NCBI RefSeq assembly: GCF_002150765.1
Contig: NZ_MUYM01000002.1
Span: forward strand, 167,260-231,259
Length of the DNA stretch: 64,000 bases
Source: Lentzea kentuckyensis
Lineage (GTDB): Bacteria > Actinomycetota > Actinomycetes > Mycobacteriales > Pseudonocardiaceae
Reading direction: 5' to 3'
Part shown: piece after piece, positions 63,005 through 64,000 of the stretch
Layout: each line of letters starts with the position of its first letter
Position numbering within the stretch: the first letter of the stretch is position 1
Notes under the pieces: generated by a model
What the model was told of the DNA's origin: nothing
Database searches by the model: none
What the model saw: the letters and a program-made list of their open reading frames with translations, nothing else
Program-made: the position numbers and the translations under genes

Positions 63005-63919
63005 ATGGGAATCGAACAACTGCGCGAACGCAGCGATCTCGGCGTCATCAGTGCCCGCACCCTGAAGTCGCTGGGGGTCCCGAACCCCTGGCTGAAATGC
63101 CGCCAGGGCGGGCCGTGGCAGCGCATGCACCCAGGAGTGGTGCTGCTGCACAACGGCCCGCCCACGCGCGACCAACAACTAACCGCCGCCCTACTACGAG
63201 CAGGCCCAGCCGCCGTGGTCACCGGCGCCGAAGCCTGCCGCCGCCACGGCCTACCCGCCCGCGGCCCCGAGCTCCACGTTCTGGTGCCTGGTTCAGTCCG
63301 AGGCAGCGGCACCCTGATCCTCGAACGAGCCTCCCCGATGCCACCGTCGTCGAACGTGGACGGCTTTCCGGTGGTGTCAGCCGACCGAGCGGTGGTCGAC
63401 GCCTGCCGCCAGATGCGCTCGGCCAACGAGGCCACGGCCCTGATCGCCGCCGCCATCCAAAAGGGCCGCTGCACCCCCGAAAGCCTCGGCCTGGAGGCCC
63501 GCACCAACCGCTACGGCACCAAGCTGGTCCGCACCGTCCTGAAAGAACTGGGCCGCGCCGAGTCCGTGGCGGAACGGGACGCCCGACGCCTCTCCCGCAA
63601 AATCCGGCTGACCACCGAACACTGGAACGTCACTCTCGCGGACGCCGCCGGCCTGATCATCGGCAGACCGGACGCCTGGTTCGACGACGTGGGCCTCGCC
63701 TGGGAAATCGACTCGAAAGCCTTCCACTACGGCCCGCGCGACTACGAACGAACCCTCGCCCGCAACAGCAGATACGCGGCCGCGGGCATCCTCGTCGTCC
63801 AAACCCTGCCGACCCGGCTACGCGACCAACCGGAGCAGGTCGCGCGCGAGCTGAAGAAGGCGCACCAGGCGGCAGCGGCCAGGCCACGCCCACCGGTACG
63901 AATCGTGGAGGTGACCTGA
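63005..63919 (+). CDS. DUF559/VSR-like protein with AbiEi-like N-terminus
   Basis: A 304-residue actinobacterial protein. The N-terminal half (LGVISARTLKSLGV, QRMHPGVVLLH, VVTGAEACRRHGL) resembles the AbiEi-type regulatory region found in type IV antitoxins. The C-terminal part has a PD-(D/E)xK-like core: PDAWFDDVGLAWEIDSKAFH then RYAAAGILVVQTLPTRL (split here by other residues), as in DUF559 and very-short-patch repair endonucleases. ATG 63005 with weak upstream signals. These proteins are numerous in actinobacteria and of unknown role; nuclease activity is inferred from the fold. Confidence 0.72.
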   Translation: MGIEQLRERSDLGVISARTLKSLGVPNPWLKCRQGGPWQRMHPGVVLLHNGPPTRDQQLTAALLRAGPAAVVTGAEACRRHGLPARGPELHVLVPGSVRGSGTLILERASPMPPSSNVDGFPVVSADRAVVDACRQMRSANEATALIAAAIQKGRCTPESLGLEARTNRYGTKLVRTVLKELGRAESVAERDARRLSRKIRLTTEHWNVTLADAAGLIIGRPDAWFDDVGLAWEIDSKAFHYGPRDYERTLARNSRYAAAGILVVQTLPTRLRDQPEQVARELKKAHQAAAARPRPPVRIVEVT

Positions 63920-64000
63920 CGAGCCAAGGCCACGACGGCCACGTCCGGCGCGATGCCGCGCCGGGTGAGGCGCGCCCTCGCAAGGTGACCACCCGCCCGC
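63920..64000. other. Window end without recognised gene
   Basis: The last 81 bases contain no supported start or RNA gene. GGCGCGATGCCGCGCC at 63948-63963 is a partial inverted repeat that may be a terminator of the preceding gene; a gene entering from the right on the minus strand cannot be excluded. Confidence 0.3.

Overview
The window is high-GC chromosomal DNA from a filamentous actinobacterium, most likely of the family Pseudonocardiaceae (Lentzea, Saccharothrix or a relative). This rests on frequent GTG starts, dense four-base stop/start overlaps, Ser/Thr kinases, an EspC/WXG100-type secretion pair, a MatAB-like glycan synthase pair, an actinobacterial methylmalonyl-CoA mutase operon, and a gene order close to the Mycobacterium tuberculosis Rv3302c-Rv3319 region (glpD, amiA1/amiB1, deoD, pmmB, upp, Rv3311, add, deoA, cdd, sdhCDAB). 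The synteny is recalled from knowledge of that genome, not searched. No rRNA, tRNA, CRISPR array, phage or insertion sequence was seen.

Layout: 1-5.4 kb holds the end of glpD, a Tat-exported PhoD-type phosphatase and two coupled M20 amidohydrolases. 5.5-10.5 kb is the mutA-mutB-meaB operon on the minus strand. 10.6-14.6 kb has a Ser/Thr kinase, purine nucleoside phosphorylase and a phosphohexomutase. 14.6-21.7 kb is a mixed block: flavodoxin-like protein, secreted protease, MerR-controlled aldo/keto reductase, a Doc-like/RHH toxin-antitoxin pair, a TetR regulator, a GH18 chitinase with DasR-like operators, and upp. 21.8-41.5 kb is accessory relative to M. tuberculosis: a MarR/VOC pair with twin operators, a MatAB-like pair, deoC with one complete and one truncated aldehyde dehydrogenase, a two-component system beside an FtsX-type ABC exporter, VanZ, MarC-like, SUKH, the EspC-like/NlpC-P60 pair, a tautomerase/TetR pair, YnfA and two YbaB-like proteins. 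41.5-54.2 kb returns to the conserved order: the Rv3311-like acidic protein, add, a hendecad-repeat protein, a kinase with a septum-formation-like ectodomain, and one minus-strand operon running bmp lipoprotein-ATPase-permease-permease-cdd-deoA. 54.8-58.2 kb is sdhCDAB. 58.2-64 kb has an Lrp/MFS divergent pair, a D-Ala-D-Ala carboxypeptidase, small membrane proteins, a LAxTG wall-anchored protein and a DUF559-like protein.

A metabolic theme recurs: uptake of nucleosides (BMP ABC transporter), deamination (add, cdd), phosphorolysis (deoD, deoA), base recovery (upp), possible pentose-phosphate isomerisation (phosphohexomutase family), aldol cleavage (deoC) and oxidation of the acetaldehyde (aldehyde dehydrogenase). 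Propionyl/methylmalonyl-CoA conversion to succinyl-CoA and succinate dehydrogenase are also present.

The least explained signals are non-coding: a family of about 49-nt hairpins with CACGCGGGG/CCCCGCGTG ends in three places, two 47-nt hairpins of another family, three exact DnaA boxes within a terminator-like hairpin, twin MarR operators, DasR-like operators, and a recurrent leaderless promoter layout. Functions are inferred from motifs and context read by eye; no database search was run.
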